This document shows, piece by piece, positions 33,712 to 44,834 of a stretch of DNA of 64,000 nt (the stretch's first letter is position 1; each line of letters opens with the position of its first letter). Source of the DNA: Chrysemys picta bellii (lineage: Eukaryota; Chordata; Testudines; Emydidae); contig NC_088797.1 of NCBI RefSeq assembly GCF_011386835.1, positions 91,522,264-91,586,263 on the forward strand, written 5' to 3'. Under the pieces are notes generated by a model. That model ran no database searches, was not told the origin of the DNA, and saw only the letters and a list, made by a program, of their open reading frames with translations. The translations under genes were made by a program, and so were the position numbers.

Positions 33712-34376
33712 ATGTCACAACTTTTTTTATTTGAGATGTTTCCATTAAAAACCACACCTGTATCTTATCCATGCTCTCCCTCCTACAACAATCACTACCT
33801 GTCCACCAAAGACTTCCACACCAGCATCAACTTCCTGGACACCATGGTCAGCTTCAATAATGGAACCCTACAGACTACAACATGCAAGAAATGCACGGAT
33901 AACCACATCTACATTTATAGATCCTGTAACTACCCAGAACTCACCAAGAAATCTGTTATCTACAGCCAGGCACTTAGATACCACAGAATATGCTCCAAAA
34001 CAAAGTCCAGGATACACACCTTTACATTCTTAAAACAATCTTCACTAAACAAGGGCACTCCACCATAGAAGTAGATTGCATCATGAAATACCCCAAGAGA
34101 ACCTGTTTCAACTATATGGGCGAACCCAGTCAATTACTGCACTCTTAAATGAACTCCATACAGAAAGACGAAAACATTGTATCACCCATGGGCAAACAGT
34201 TTTCACAAAATGATCTCTCTGTATCTCACCCCTCAGTCCTCATCCTCAAAGGAAACCTGCACAACACCTTCAAAAGATGAGCCTGCAGAGGTTAAATTCA
34301 TAGCTTTGGTAGATGCTAAAAATCACAGTCTCAATCAGAAAACCAGATTTATGGTTTATTACAACAACCTATAATC
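33712..34376 (+). pseudogene. Penelope-like retroelement fragment
   Basis: The frame at 33744-34068 reads DFHTSINFLDTMVSFNNGTL, CKKCTDNHIYIY and SVIYSQALRYHRICSKTKSR, the reverse-transcriptase C-terminal (thumb) region of Penelope-like elements, whose families carry 'FLDT...L..YRKPTD...HP.H...I.YSQALR...ICS'. A second piece at 34240-34376 (KETCTTPSKDEPAEVKFIALV, DAKNHSLNQKT) fits the 3' coding end. The YIG endonuclease is not visible between them. 5'-truncated and broken by stops. Confidence 0.75.
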
Positions 34377-34439
34377 CACTAATCCCCTCCCCTTTTTTCC
34401 CCTATGACTGAAAATGTTAATTGGCCACTTCACCTTGAA

Positions 34440-34745
34440 TGTTCAACATCTTCATTAATGATCTGGATGATGGAATGGATTGCACCCTCAACAAGTTTGC
34501 AGATGACACGAAGCTGGGGGGAGAAGTAGATATGCTGGAAGTAGGGATAGGGTCCAGAGTGACCTAGACAAATTGGAGGATTGGCCTAAAGGAAATCAGA
34601 TGAGGTTCAACAAGGATAACTGCAGAGTCCTGCACATAGGAGGGAAGAATCCCATGCACTGCTAAAGGCTGGGGACCGACTGGCTAAGCGGCAGTTATGC
34701 AGAAAAGGACGCAGGGATTACAGTGAGCAAGAAGCTGGATATTAG
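34440..34745 (+). mobile_element. CR1 LINE fragment (RT catalytic region)
   Basis: [19 protein letters not shown] then ADDTKLGG, the FADD catalytic loop of CR1 reverse transcriptase, followed by [14 protein letters not shown]. It is truncated on both sides. Because it keeps the bases around FADD, it is a useful reference for the deletion in the copy at 47593-49349. Confidence 0.9.
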
Positions 34746-34949
34746 TCTTGGTTTAAAAAAAATTTCTCCAAAATTATAGCATAAATATTGAAAAGATGAG
34801 ATTTTGTTTTTATGGATAGTAGGAAAGCTACTAAGGAAATGATAAGCTATGCACCTACCAAAATTCACTCCGTTTAAAGCTTGATTGTAAAGTGGGGATC
34901 AAAGCTGTTTTAAAAGCAGAAGAATAAAGTGAAATAAACACTATCTCAT

Positions 34950-35380
34950 TAGATAGTGAAGCCAGGTAATATTTTCAAAATCTCCTAAGTGATTTAGGAC
35001 CTCAAATCCCATTTTCAGAAGTGACTAAGGCTCTTAGGGCCAGATTTCAATGATATTTAGGAGCCTGAAGTTGCAGATAGTAGGATTTTAAAAATGCCTA
35101 CATTGCTTACATGCCTAAGTCCTGTTGAAATCAGTGTGGGCTGTTCAAGCCCACCCAAAACTATGAGTAAGTACTTGCATTCCCATCCTGTGCTGAAGCC
35201 CGCTGCACCGCATCTTCGCTGTTATTTTTAGCCATGCTAACTAGATTAAAGCTAGTGTGGGTATGCCTACACAAGCTGCAATCACACCTCCAACTGCAGT
35301 TTAGATACACCCTGAGGTTCCTCTCTAAGTCAATTTTCAAAATGGGAGTTAGGTGATTTGAAAATGTTATCCTCAATTCT
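34950..35380. mobile_element. cluster of degenerate palindromic MITE fragments
   Basis: TTTTCAAAATCTCCTAAGTGATTTAGG, CCCATTTTCAGAAGTGACTAAGGCTCTTAGGGCCAGATTTCAATG, GTATGCCTACACAAGCTGCAATCACACC and CAATTTTCAAAATGGGAGTTAGG are pieces of the same foldback families as at 12786 and 12886. Boundaries cannot be given. Confidence 0.5.
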
Positions 35381-35661
35381 AGGGAAAACTCAACTGAATT
35401 TTAGTGCAAGATAAAATTCTTCTGTCTTCACCATTATAATAGTGCAAGAAAGGGGAAGGCTCTTCATCATTCATTCTGCAATAAGTACTTGGAAGGAATG
35501 CTGAAAGTTGAGAGCCCAGAGATAAGAGTACATGAGAGTAAAGTGCTATATGTCATACTTTTGTAAACATTACGTTCATATTATTCAGTCTTTAGATACT
35601 AAAGGTCAGGTCCAGGTTTCCTTCAATTACAATTATCCTGTCTGCACTATAAAAGTAACAG

Positions 35662-35747
35662 CTGACATTGGCCACAGTTGGATGACAGGTTACTGGGCTA
35701 GATGGACCATTGGTCTGACCCACTACAGCCATTCTTATGTTCTTATT
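35662..35747 (+). mobile_element. CR1 LINE 3' tail
   Basis: TTGGCCACAGTTGGATGACAGGTTACTGGGC, then TAGATGGACCATTGGTCTGACCCACTACAGCC and ATTCTTATGTTCTTAT, the CR1 3' end of the same subfamily as 40560-41142. Confidence 0.9.
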
Positions 35748-37339
35748 TCTATTTTGCTGTAGGAAAAGGCAAGGGACTGCAGGTGGGAGTTGAGAGCTTT
35801 TTTTTTTCTCTTGTAAATGATCCCTGTGCTCAGAATATCTGTGCTTCAAGAGTAGCTTGTTAAACATACACTACTTGGTTTAGTTTTATTTCGGTTTTAG
35901 AACACTAATACACAAAACACTTAACACTTAAGGTATTACTTGGTTTTAACAAAGGAGCACTTTTAGCCACTAAGACACCACATTAAATGAAGGACTGCGC
36001 TACTTAACTTTGCTCAACCATAAATTACATTTTTTATTTGTCTTATGTACTCCATATGGAAGCTTGCTATATCCTTTTAGTGTTTCCAAGTCATGTTAAT
36101 CAAATCAAATGTTATCCTTCACAGCCCTGCTTTGTTTTCCTCTGCCCACATATATTTTTCATTATTAGCATTTTATCCTACTGACAAAACTTTAGAAAAA
36201 TAGTCTGATTAAAACATATCATCAGGCACTGACCTTCTGGATATCTGCTTGTAATTTAAATTATTAGCATGTTCTTTCTGGGGGGGTTTCTCTTCTCCTT
36301 TTTATCTTTTCTTCCTCCTCCCCCAAAAGCCTTGAAGTGCAGATGTCAATAGTATGCCCTGAATAGGTGAGTAGATAATAAGGGTTTACTGAGAGTGGTG
36401 AGGTCTGTGTCAAATCACATGACAGTAAATATATTACATTTGTGTTTTCACTTTAAGTCTTCATTGCCTTGTGACCTCCTAAGAGTGTTGGTGACTCAGA
36501 TTTCCTCTATGACTATGCAGTGATCCACTGCTATGTATGTAAACCTGCCTTTTTATTATTGCTTGTCATCCAGCAATGGAAGTGCTGTACCTCTGAAAGT
36601 GAATGCAAACCGAATAAAAATTACACTGAACTGCCCCTACAAAGTACATGGGTTGTTAAACATAAATTACTTCTTAGCTTAATTATTTTACCCCTAGTCT
36701 TAAATCGACACTAATACATAAGTGTATTAGTACTTTTCAGAACAATAATTATACATGGCTGCTGCCCGGCATTAACTTTTATCTTTTCAGGATGGTTTAT
36801 GAGACTGATGAAAAATCTGGCATATATTGCTTCTGAAATGCACTACTGAGCATTTGTGTTTGGTCCTATTATTTTGTCACTGTCATAACAGGATGAAGTT
36901 AAAAGAGCAATTCCGTGATAAACCATTTCCTGCACAATAGATGAATAATTTTGAAAAGGGTATCAGTGAGGAACCTGGCATGTGCAAGAACCAACCAACT
37001 TGTCCGAGTGCACGCGGGTGCATGTTTGTATATTTAAATTAATAGGTCTTTTTTTCCCCTTTTTTATCAGACTTATTGTATTCAACTCTCATTCCATTGA
37101 CCATCCAACTCACTCACTGTTCCTCATCAAGGGGTGTGCTATGGCTCTGGCTACTTTGCTTTCTAGAAGATTAAGGGAGTCTAAACTCCCTACACATGTG
37201 CATGGTTATGTTAACCTTGCCCAGATTACAGCTGTGGCATGGAGAAAGCAATGCTTATGATTAGTGCAAATGGTCGGGGGTGCATTGTGAGTGATAATTA
37301 CCAGTTCCTTGCTGGAGCCAGAGGAATGCAGGTGGTGCT
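35748..37339. other. intronic sequence with a small hairpin
   Basis: No exon or named repeat. A 9-bp perfect inverted repeat with a 4-nt spacer (ACTAATACA/TGTATTAGT) lies at 36710-36731. Confidence 0.4.
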
Positions 37340-37862
37340 CCTGGCTGGCCAAATGGAACTGCAGTACTTTGGACAGCTCAGTGCTGGCAGGGACCAAGGG
37401 AATGAGAAAGAGATCCTGGCTGGCTGCTAGCCTGAACTTGAAAGAGCTCTGAGTTAAGGGTGAAGCTTTTGTGAAGGCTGGGGCCGTGGGGAAGTGGAAA
37501 CTGAAAGGAACTGAAAGCAGTTTAGTTAAAAGGACATGGTGGCACATGGCTTCTATTCTTAGGGTCCCTGGGATGGGACCCAGAGTAGTAGGGGCAGGAC
37601 CGGTATCCCCTCATAGCTTACTGGAGAAGTGTCCTATAATCAGACAGTGATACACTCCCAGAAGAGGAAATGAACTGTTGAGGTCCAGGTGGAGGGCTGG
37701 GGCCAGAACTAACCAAGAGACTCCAGGGAGGAAGCCCTGGGGTTATGGCTTGATACCAGGGCCGAGACTGTTGAAAGACCACAGACACACCCAACCAGAA
37801 GGGACGCTGATAAGAGGTGGGTGCCATGCCGTTACACCTCCAATACAATTGTCCCAATACCA
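37340..37862 (+). mobile_element. probable LTR fragment
   Basis: GGGATGGGACCCAGAGTAG...GGCAGGACCGGTATCCCCTC (about 37570-37610) and TTGAGGTCCAGGTGGAGGGCTGGGGCC (37679-37705) resemble turtle LTR-type repeats that I recall with 'ggaacccggagtagagggcgggcccgggttcccc'. It ends where a CR1 fragment begins. No ends found. Confidence 0.35.
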
Positions 37863-37863
37863 T

Positions 37864-38725
37864 CATCCCAATACAAAGTTGGGAGTATCAGAATGTTATA
37901 CAGGAAGAACTGGATGTCTTTGAGAACTGGAGTAATATAACGGGGTGAAATTTAATAGTATAAATGACAAGATCATGCACTTAGGGACTAGTTAGAATTT
38001 CCCCTAGAAGATGGGGGGTCATTAGTTGGAAATGATAGAGGAGGATAAAAACATAGGTGTTTATATTAGTTGATAACAGGATGACAATGAACCACCAATA
38101 TGATGCAGCCGTGAAAAAGGCAAATGCAATCCTAAGATGTGTATGAGGCAAGGTATTTCCAGTAGCAATAGGCAAGAATTGATGTCTTGTATTAATGTAC
38201 AAGGTACTGATAAGACCTCTTTTGGAACACTGTGTACAATTCTTGCCACATGTCCAGTAAAGATAAATTTGAACTGGAACCAGTGCAGAGACGGGCCATT
38301 TGGATGATCAGGAGAATGGAGAGCCTGCTTTAGGAAAGGAGACTAAAAGATCTTGTCATGTCTAGTGTAGCAAAATGAAGGCTGAGAGACTATGATTTCT
38401 CTCAGAAAATATGTGAGGGGGTAAAACACCAGAAAGTGAGAAGAGTTGGTCAAGTTAAAGGACTGTGTTGATACCAGAACAAATAGGTATAAAGTGGTCA
38501 TGAATAAATTTAGGCTGGAAATTAGAAGGTTTCTAACCATCAGAGGAATGAAGTTCTGGAAAAGACTTCCAAGAGGTGTAGGTGGGGGGCAAACAACCAA
38601 ACTAGATTGAAGATGGAGCGTGATAACTTTGTGAACAAGATTATATGACTTGGTGGCCTGAGATAGAAGAGGAATGGGCTCTAGTGACCTAGAAGGTCCC
38701 TTCCAGTCCTTTGTCCTATGTTTCT
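37864..38725 (+). mobile_element. CR1 LINE 3' part, degenerate
   Basis: The segments GGAAGAACTGGATGTCTTTGAG, TATGATGCAGCCGTGAAAAAGGC, GGAACACTGTGTACAATTCTTGCC, TGCAGAGACGGGCC...ATGATCAGGAGAATGGA and the end GTGACCTAGAAGGTCCCTTCCAGTCCT follow the CR1 ORF2 C-terminus and 3' UTR in order. Sense orientation. Confidence 0.88.
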
Positions 38726-40145
38726 TTGTGAATTGCAGTGAACTATTAAGCTGGAAGTAAAGGCAATATGGAGTTGAGCGTGGGAGCAGTGAATGGACAG
38801 GAGAAAAAAGAAGACTGTTTTACTGAATTTATACTTCTCATTAAAGACCACTGAAGCTCTAGGGCTCACCTTACTTGTGGAAAGTGTTATGACATTGGAT
38901 GTCCTTGCCTCTCAAACATTACCTTGCACTATATTTGGATTTCTTGAAATTGCCACTTGCTTTGTTACTGTTTTTATTGGTAAGATTGTGCATTTGTTTG
39001 GGAACATGGAAGGACCTATGGTGGCCCATCATGTTGTCAGGTTGACACTTTGAGTTGAAATAAGTAATATGCAACAGACCTTTTTTAACTTTACACAGTA
39101 CCTGGGACTAGATTAGCTACTGATGGTATGATTGTATGACTTTCTGAACTTCTGATTTATATTTCATTATACTTAGCTAGACTTAAATAACATCTCTAGG
39201 AAATAAAATTGGAGAATATGTGATCAAAAATTGCTAAAATGATTGCTAGCAAATCTTTAGAAACATAATGAAATTTCAACCATAGTTACCCCTGGAAGGT
39301 CTGTCTCAAATGTAAACCAAAAGAAAGTAAATTTAATATCTCTGAGGTGTTTCTATTTTTAATATGTTTTCTTTTTCATTTAAAAACATAGTTATATTTC
39401 TGTTTATGAAAAGAAGATACTGACATAATAATAATTTTGAAGCTTCAAGTTAGGAGCAATGCAAAAAGACAGCAGTCTCTTTTTTGCCCAATGTTTATTT
39501 TCACTCTTAACTCCTGGACTTTCTGGAGGATGTAAAACTGAGTTCATTTTCTGTTCTGCGGGCCCAGCTGTTGTTCAGGAAAACATTAGGGGGGATTATC
39601 AGGAATGTGTGATTGTATGCACATTTTGCCATTATTTGTTTGAGATAATTGAGGTGATATATCTTAGCATAGTTACAACAGTACAGTATACCTCTGGTTT
39701 GTGCCTAATGTCTCATCTGAATTTGTCTAGTTTCAGCTTCCAGCCATTGGATCTTGTTATGTCTTTGTCAGCTAAATTAAAAGAGCTCTCAGCTATCAAA
39801 TATCTTGCTCATGTTGGCACTTACATACTGTGATTGTCACCTTTAACCTTTTCTTGAATGAATTAAATACATTCAGCTTCTTCGATTTTTCACTTTAAGG
39901 CAGATTTTCCAGACTTTGAATATTTCTTATTGCTGTTTTCTGAAACCTTTCTAGTCTGTCGTCATCCTTTCTGAAGTGTGGACATCAGAACTAGATGTAG
40001 TATTCAAGTCATTGTCCCACTAACACCATATGAACTAATAATACACCTCCCTACTTTTACTTGATATTGCCCTGCTTCTCCATCCAAGAATCACATTTGT
40101 TTTTTCAGTCATCCCATCACATTGGGAGCTCATGTTAGGATGATG
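38726..40145. other. intronic sequence, nothing recognised
   Basis: A plus-strand frame at 39459-39833 (124 codons) is the longest here but has no similarity I can name. The phrase CTAGTCTGTCGTCATCCTTTCTGAAGTGTGG near 39950 looks like old LINE 3' sequence. Confidence 0.35.
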
Positions 40146-40153
40146 TTCTATGA

Positions 40154-40546
40154 CAGGGGTTGGCAACCTTTGAGAAGTGGTGTGCCAAGTCTTCTTAAAT
40201 TACAGTAAATAAATGATTTCGCATGCTAGTAATACATTTTACATTTACAGGGGCCGGCGATCGGAACCCCCGGCCGGCAGCAGGGGTGGCAGACTGAACC
40301 CCAGACCGGCAGTGGGCTGAGCCGCTCAGCCTGCTAATGGTCTGGGGTTCCGGCCGCCGGCCCCTGCCAGGCAGGGTCCCGGCCACCGGCCCCTCTCAGC
40401 CCGCTGCCGGCCTGGGGTTCCATCTATCCAGGCCAGCAGTGGGCTGAGTGGGACCGGCGGCCGGGATCCCGGCTGGCAGCAGAGTGCCACTAAAAATCAG
40501 CTTGTGTGCCACCTTTGGCACACATGCCGTAGGTTGCCAACCCCTG
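40154..40546. mobile_element. hAT MITE with GC-rich core, 393 bp
   Basis: The ends CAGGGGTTGGCAACCT and AGGTTGCCAACCCCTG are perfect inverted repeats of 16 bp. The flanks TTCTATGA (40146-40153) and TTCTGTGT (40547-40554) match 6 of 8. The outer 90-100 bp at the left and about 60 bp at the right match 21352-21660. The core (40249-40490) is a CpG-rich, self-complementary CCGGC/GCCGG repeat absent from that copy. Confidence 0.88.
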
Positions 40547-40559
40547 TTCTGTGTTACAA

Positions 40560-41142
40560 CTGCATGGTTCAGAAAAGTTTCCGAGAAGGCTAACTAAAAT
40601 GATTAGGGGTTTGGAACTGGTCCCAAATGAGGAGAGATTAAAGAGGCTAGGACTTTTCAGCTTGGAAAAGAGGAGACTAAGGGGGGATGATAGAGGTATA
40701 TAAAATCATGAGTGATGTGGAGAAAGTAGATAAGGAAAAGTTATTTACTTAGTCCCATAATACAAGAACTAGGGGTCATCAAATGAAATTAATAGGCAGC
40801 AGGTTTAAAACAAACAAAAGGAAGTTCTTCTTCACACAGCACACAGCCAACCTGTGGAACTCCTTACCTGAGGAGGTTGTGAAGGCTAGGACTATAACAG
40901 GGTTTAAAGGAGAACTGGATAAATTAATGGAGGTTAAGTCCATTAATGGCTATTAGCCAGGATGGGTAAGACTCTGTTTGTCAGAGGGTGGAGATGGATA
41001 GCAGGAGAGAGATCACTTGATCATTATCTGTTAGGTTCACTCCCTCTGGGGCACCTGGTATTGGCCACTGTCGGTAGACAGGATACTGGGTTAGATGGAC
41101 CTTTGATCTGACCCAGTACGGCCGTTCTTATGTTCTTATGGA
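40560..41142 (+). mobile_element. CR1 LINE 3' part
   Basis: ATGATTAGGGGTTTGGAACTG, GAGAGATTAAAGAGGCTAGGACTTTTCAGC, AAGGAAGTTCTTCTTCACACAGC, CTGTGGAACTCCTTACCTGAGGAGG and the end GATGGACCTTTGATCTGACCCAGTACGGCCGTTCTTATGTTCTTATG are the CR1 ORF2 C-terminus and 3' UTR. It starts directly beside the hAT MITE. Confidence 0.92.
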
Positions 41143-41144
41143 TG

Positions 41145-41402
41145 TAAAAGCCCCATGGCATGGCTGCGGCTGGCCTGGATCGCTGCCTCAGACTTGCGGG
41201 GCTCAGGCTGTGGGGTAAAAAATTTCTGTGTAGACAATCAGGCTCAGGTTGGCACTTGAGCGCTGGGACCCTCCATCCTCTCAGGGTCCCAGAGCTTGGG
41301 CTCCAGCCAGAGCCCAAACATTTACATACCAGTTTTTCAGCTCCATGAGCCTGAGTCAGCTGCCCAGGGCCAGCTGCAGGTTTTTTATCCCTGTATAGAT
41401 CT
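41145..41402. mobile_element. palindromic MITE
   Basis: The GGGACCCTCCATCCTCTCAGGGTCCC centre (41269-41294) is flanked by matching arms (AGGCTCAGG...TTGAGCGCTGGGACC against GGTCCCAGAGCTTGGGCTCCAGCC; GGCTGCGGCTGGCC against GGCCAGCTGCAGG). I recognise a reptile MITE with GTCTACAC-type ends. Confidence 0.65.
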
Positions 41403-41440
41403 ATTTTATGACCCCTTTTCAGAGCAGTTCCATTAGAGGA

Positions 41441-43590
41441 CATTGTCTTCTATCTTGTAAGTGTGATTTTTAACCAGCCATGCTTTCCCCGCCATAACTT
41501 AGATAAAATATTGAATAACATTTGAGCCAAGGATTGATCCCTGTGTGACTCCACAGGAAACAACCCCATTGGATATTGATTCCTCATTTACAGATATGTT
41601 TTAATATCTATCAGTTAGCCAGTTTTTAATCTATTTAATATACTCTACATTGATTTTTGCACAGTGATAATTTTTAAATTAGAATGTCACGGTTCTAAGT
41701 TTAACTATACTATTTCAGCACAGCTACCTTTATCAGCAAAACTTTTATGAGAAAACATTTGTAACTTGATTTTTTAACCTTTTTCACATAGAAGTTAATT
41801 TTGTAAATAAAAGTAAATACAAACAGTTTGGAACAGAATCTGCAAAACTTGAAACAGCTTTTGTTCAGACTCATACCAGCCACCACTAGTAAAGTATTAA
41901 GAAGCATTCATGAGCTTCAAATGATGTTCAATGGCAGCTGAAGCCTATAGAATTTCATGCGTTATTTATAATAGTCAGTGAAGATTTCCACTATTTATAT
42001 AATTGATAGCAGTAAGAGCATGAGTGTAAATACTTCCTGAGCAACAATAACTGCCTATGCTTCAGGTGCAGTAGAAGAAGTTGTTTTTTCATAATTCAAG
42101 ACTGTGATGATTCTACTGTATTGAGCAGCCGTCAATCAGCATGAGGAGGGTGAACTATAAATTAATAGTGTTGAATATTTTTCTGCTTAGTTTTTCCAGT
42201 GCTGGTTTTAAAGACATATGCTTGTAAAATGTTTGACATGTGATTAAGGAAATAAGATTAACTTCTGCTGGCCTTACAGTTCATTCACTGTTGGACTGCT
42301 GTGTTTTCATGAAATTAAAGGCTTTACACAGCTTTTATTCTTCACGAGTTGTAGCTCTTCAATTTCAATATACTCAGTTAAATTATTTATAATATGGCAT
42401 TAAGGTATGCATATGAGGATTTACTTTTAGATTGCCTATTATTGGATAGCATCATAAAACATGTTACATCTGTTCAGAGTAAATTGTTCCAAAAAGGAAA
42501 CTATTATTTATAAGTTTCAGCAAGTTCAATATAATAATTAACTTTTCGGGGGGAGGGTTGTTTGTAAATAGGGCTCCCTGCTTTAACTGCTGACTGTCCT
42601 GTTTAATACAGGAAGAGGAAGCTGAGTAGGCCTGGGGTGAAGACTAGAAACTGCACAACTAGCAAGGGATTCAGCTCCCTGAGGATTGATCTGATCAGTC
42701 CCAGAGACTTTTTGTTTGTTTGTTTGGGGGCTTTTAATTTTGTAATAGTCCAAACTTGGGCTCTGAAGTAACAGCCTTTAAATGGTTGTTCAAGAGATTC
42801 TTTTGTTAATTAGAGTGTTTGGCTTCTCTTTGCCTGGGCTATTAAAGTGAAGCCATTTCTGCCCCATCAATGGGGAAATTGAGGCAGGCTTCAGCAAAGT
42901 CACGCTTGACACAAGGTGGCACTATAAGGTAGGCACCCTTTTTACAGGCTGATAAAAGACAACACTGAAGTTGTATGTGCTTAAAGGGAAAGATGTATGC
43001 TGATAGTGCTCACCAGGACTTCCCTATAAAGGCATTTCTAGGCAATGGATCAGAATTATGGCCCATATATAGAAACTTGTATCCTTTTACAGATTGTGAC
43101 CAAGACCAAAGTGACTGATATTTTTCTGTTGGTACCCTCTTCTTTGGTATCTATACCAAGAGCAAATGTGAAATTAGAGATCTCATGAAGAAAAAATTGC
43201 CTAGATTAGCAAATGTACATGTACAGTGTATGCATATTGGGGATTTATGTATAAGCGTATCTATGTGCAAAACCACAATCCTGACTTGTGCACACCAATT
43301 ATGCATAGTTCTGGAGCTTTATTGAAAATGTGGGCTAGCATATGCAAAGTCTGGTTTTCTTGCCAATGCCCTTCATTAAAATGACTCAAACTGCAGATTA
43401 GGCAGTCAGAATAATGATTGCTTGCCCATTTGTCCAGTAAGTTAAGATCCTGTGTTTTTAAATTCCAAGTGACTCCCTAGTGGCAAAGCTGGCCTGGTTC
43501 CCTGGTTTTCCATGAATTTTCCCTCACACAGAGATTTTGTGACCAGTAATCATATCATTAAACTTCACAGATTTCTAGAATATTATTGAG
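41441..43590. other. intronic sequence, nothing recognised
   Basis: No exon found. (TTTG)n occurs at about 42711-42726. 42540-42960 has a repeat-like texture that I could not assign. Confidence 0.35.
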
Positions 43591-43599
43591 ATGATTCTT

Positions 43600-44340
43600 C
43601 AGGTGCTTAGGAGTCACAGTGTTAACCCCCTACCCCATCTCAGTGAGAGAGCGACTTGTTGGTGCTTAGCAGGGTGTAAGCTTCCTGGCTCCACCAGTTT
43701 GTTAGACACCCAAACAATCTCCTCCGAGCTCTGCCAATCCTTACTTTGTTTTACAGCACTCATATCCCTGAGCGTCTCCGAAAGCATCCTCCTGTAATAT
43801 CCAGCCCCTATCACTGGATACTCAATTACAAGGTTTGCTGTTCCCGAGGAAACAAATTGGATCCTTGATTGGTACATCACAGGATCAGTTTCTTTGTAAC
43901 ATCAGAGCACAGAGATATATTGATAATGAAACAGTTTATTATCTAAGAGATACCGAGTAGGAATAATGAAAACAGAAAGGATTATGTATAGAACAAAAAG
44001 TATAACCTTCTTAGTGCCTACACTTAGCATTAATAGGCTAAAATCCTTGTTTAAAGACATCTCTCATCTAAAACACTGTCCCGGCATCACCAGCTCACAT
44101 GGCTGGAATCTGCTGTTCATGGATGCAAAAAGTACTGTTCTTTTTGCTCCCTCAGTGATGGATAACAGGTGCTGTCCCTGTCCCCCAGTGATAGTCCAAT
44201 TAAACCCTTTGAGGTGTGCCTCTACACAAAGCTGTTTCCCCCTATTCTTCTCTTCCTGTTGACTTCTCCATCCCTCTGTTGCCTCATATGTAAACAGGGC
44301 TTCCATTGTTTTGGCTTACTGTACTTTACATTTGATATGA
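43600..44340 (-). mobile_element. LTR-like block, minus strand
   Basis: On the minus strand, GAACAGCAAACCTTGTAATTGAG and GATGTACCAATCAAGGATCC recall a turtle LTR. AATAAACTG lies at 43934-43942 (CAGTTTATT on the + strand), a possible polyadenylation signal. Several small frames on both strands have no protein similarity. Ends not determined. Confidence 0.35.
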
Positions 44341-44614
44341 TAGGAGTTCAAGATTCTAAGGAATGGTAGGAGGGAAAACAGCAAAATAAAGATAATGGAC
44401 TTCAAGTAGGCATGCTTTAGCAAACACGGAGGATTGTTAGATAAGATCCCATGGGAAGTAAGTCCAATGGGAAAAAAGGAGTTCTGTAGAGTTGTCAGAT
44501 TTAAAAAAAAAACATTATCTAGGGCAGAAATTAACTGTCCTAAGGGAAGATACGAAATACAGTGAGAGGCCACTCTGGCTTATTTAGGAGATCTTCAACA
44601 ACCTCAAATTTAAG

Positions 44615-44770
44615 AAAAGGAGTACTTGTGGCACCTTAGAGACTAACAAATTTATTAGAGCATAAGCTTTCGTGGACATTATTATGCTCTAATAAATTTG
44701 TTAGTCTCTAAGGTGCCACAAGTACTCCTGTTCTTTTTGCGGATACATACTAACATGGCTGCTACTCTGA
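44615..44770. mobile_element. self-inverted SINE with 15-bp target duplication
   Basis: AACCTCAAATTTAAG occurs at 44600-44614 and again, identically, at 44771-44785. The insert is two head-to-head pieces of one SINE: 44615-44677 in sense, and 44678-44770 in antisense, the latter running back to the SINE 5' end (TCAGAGTAGCAGCCATG on the minus strand). 44618-44665 and 44682-44729 are a perfect 48-bp inverted repeat around a 16-nt loop. Confidence 0.93.
44618..44729. repeat. perfect 48-bp inverted repeat (hairpin)
   Basis: Arms 44618-44665 and 44682-44729 with no mismatch; loop 44666-44681. The RNA would form a long stem when PCDH15 pre-mRNA is transcribed. Confidence 0.95.
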
Positions 44771-44834
44771 AACCTCAAATTTAAGAGTCATTCAAAATAT
44801 GGACACTAGCTCAAATTATAAAGAATGAATTTAT

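Noticed and set aside
36710..36731. 9-bp inverted repeat with 4-nt spacer
   Set aside because: Short and AT-rich; expected by chance in 64 kb.
39459..39833. 124-codon plus-strand frame
   Set aside because: Composition is unremarkable for translated intron and I recognise no motif. Length alone is not enough.
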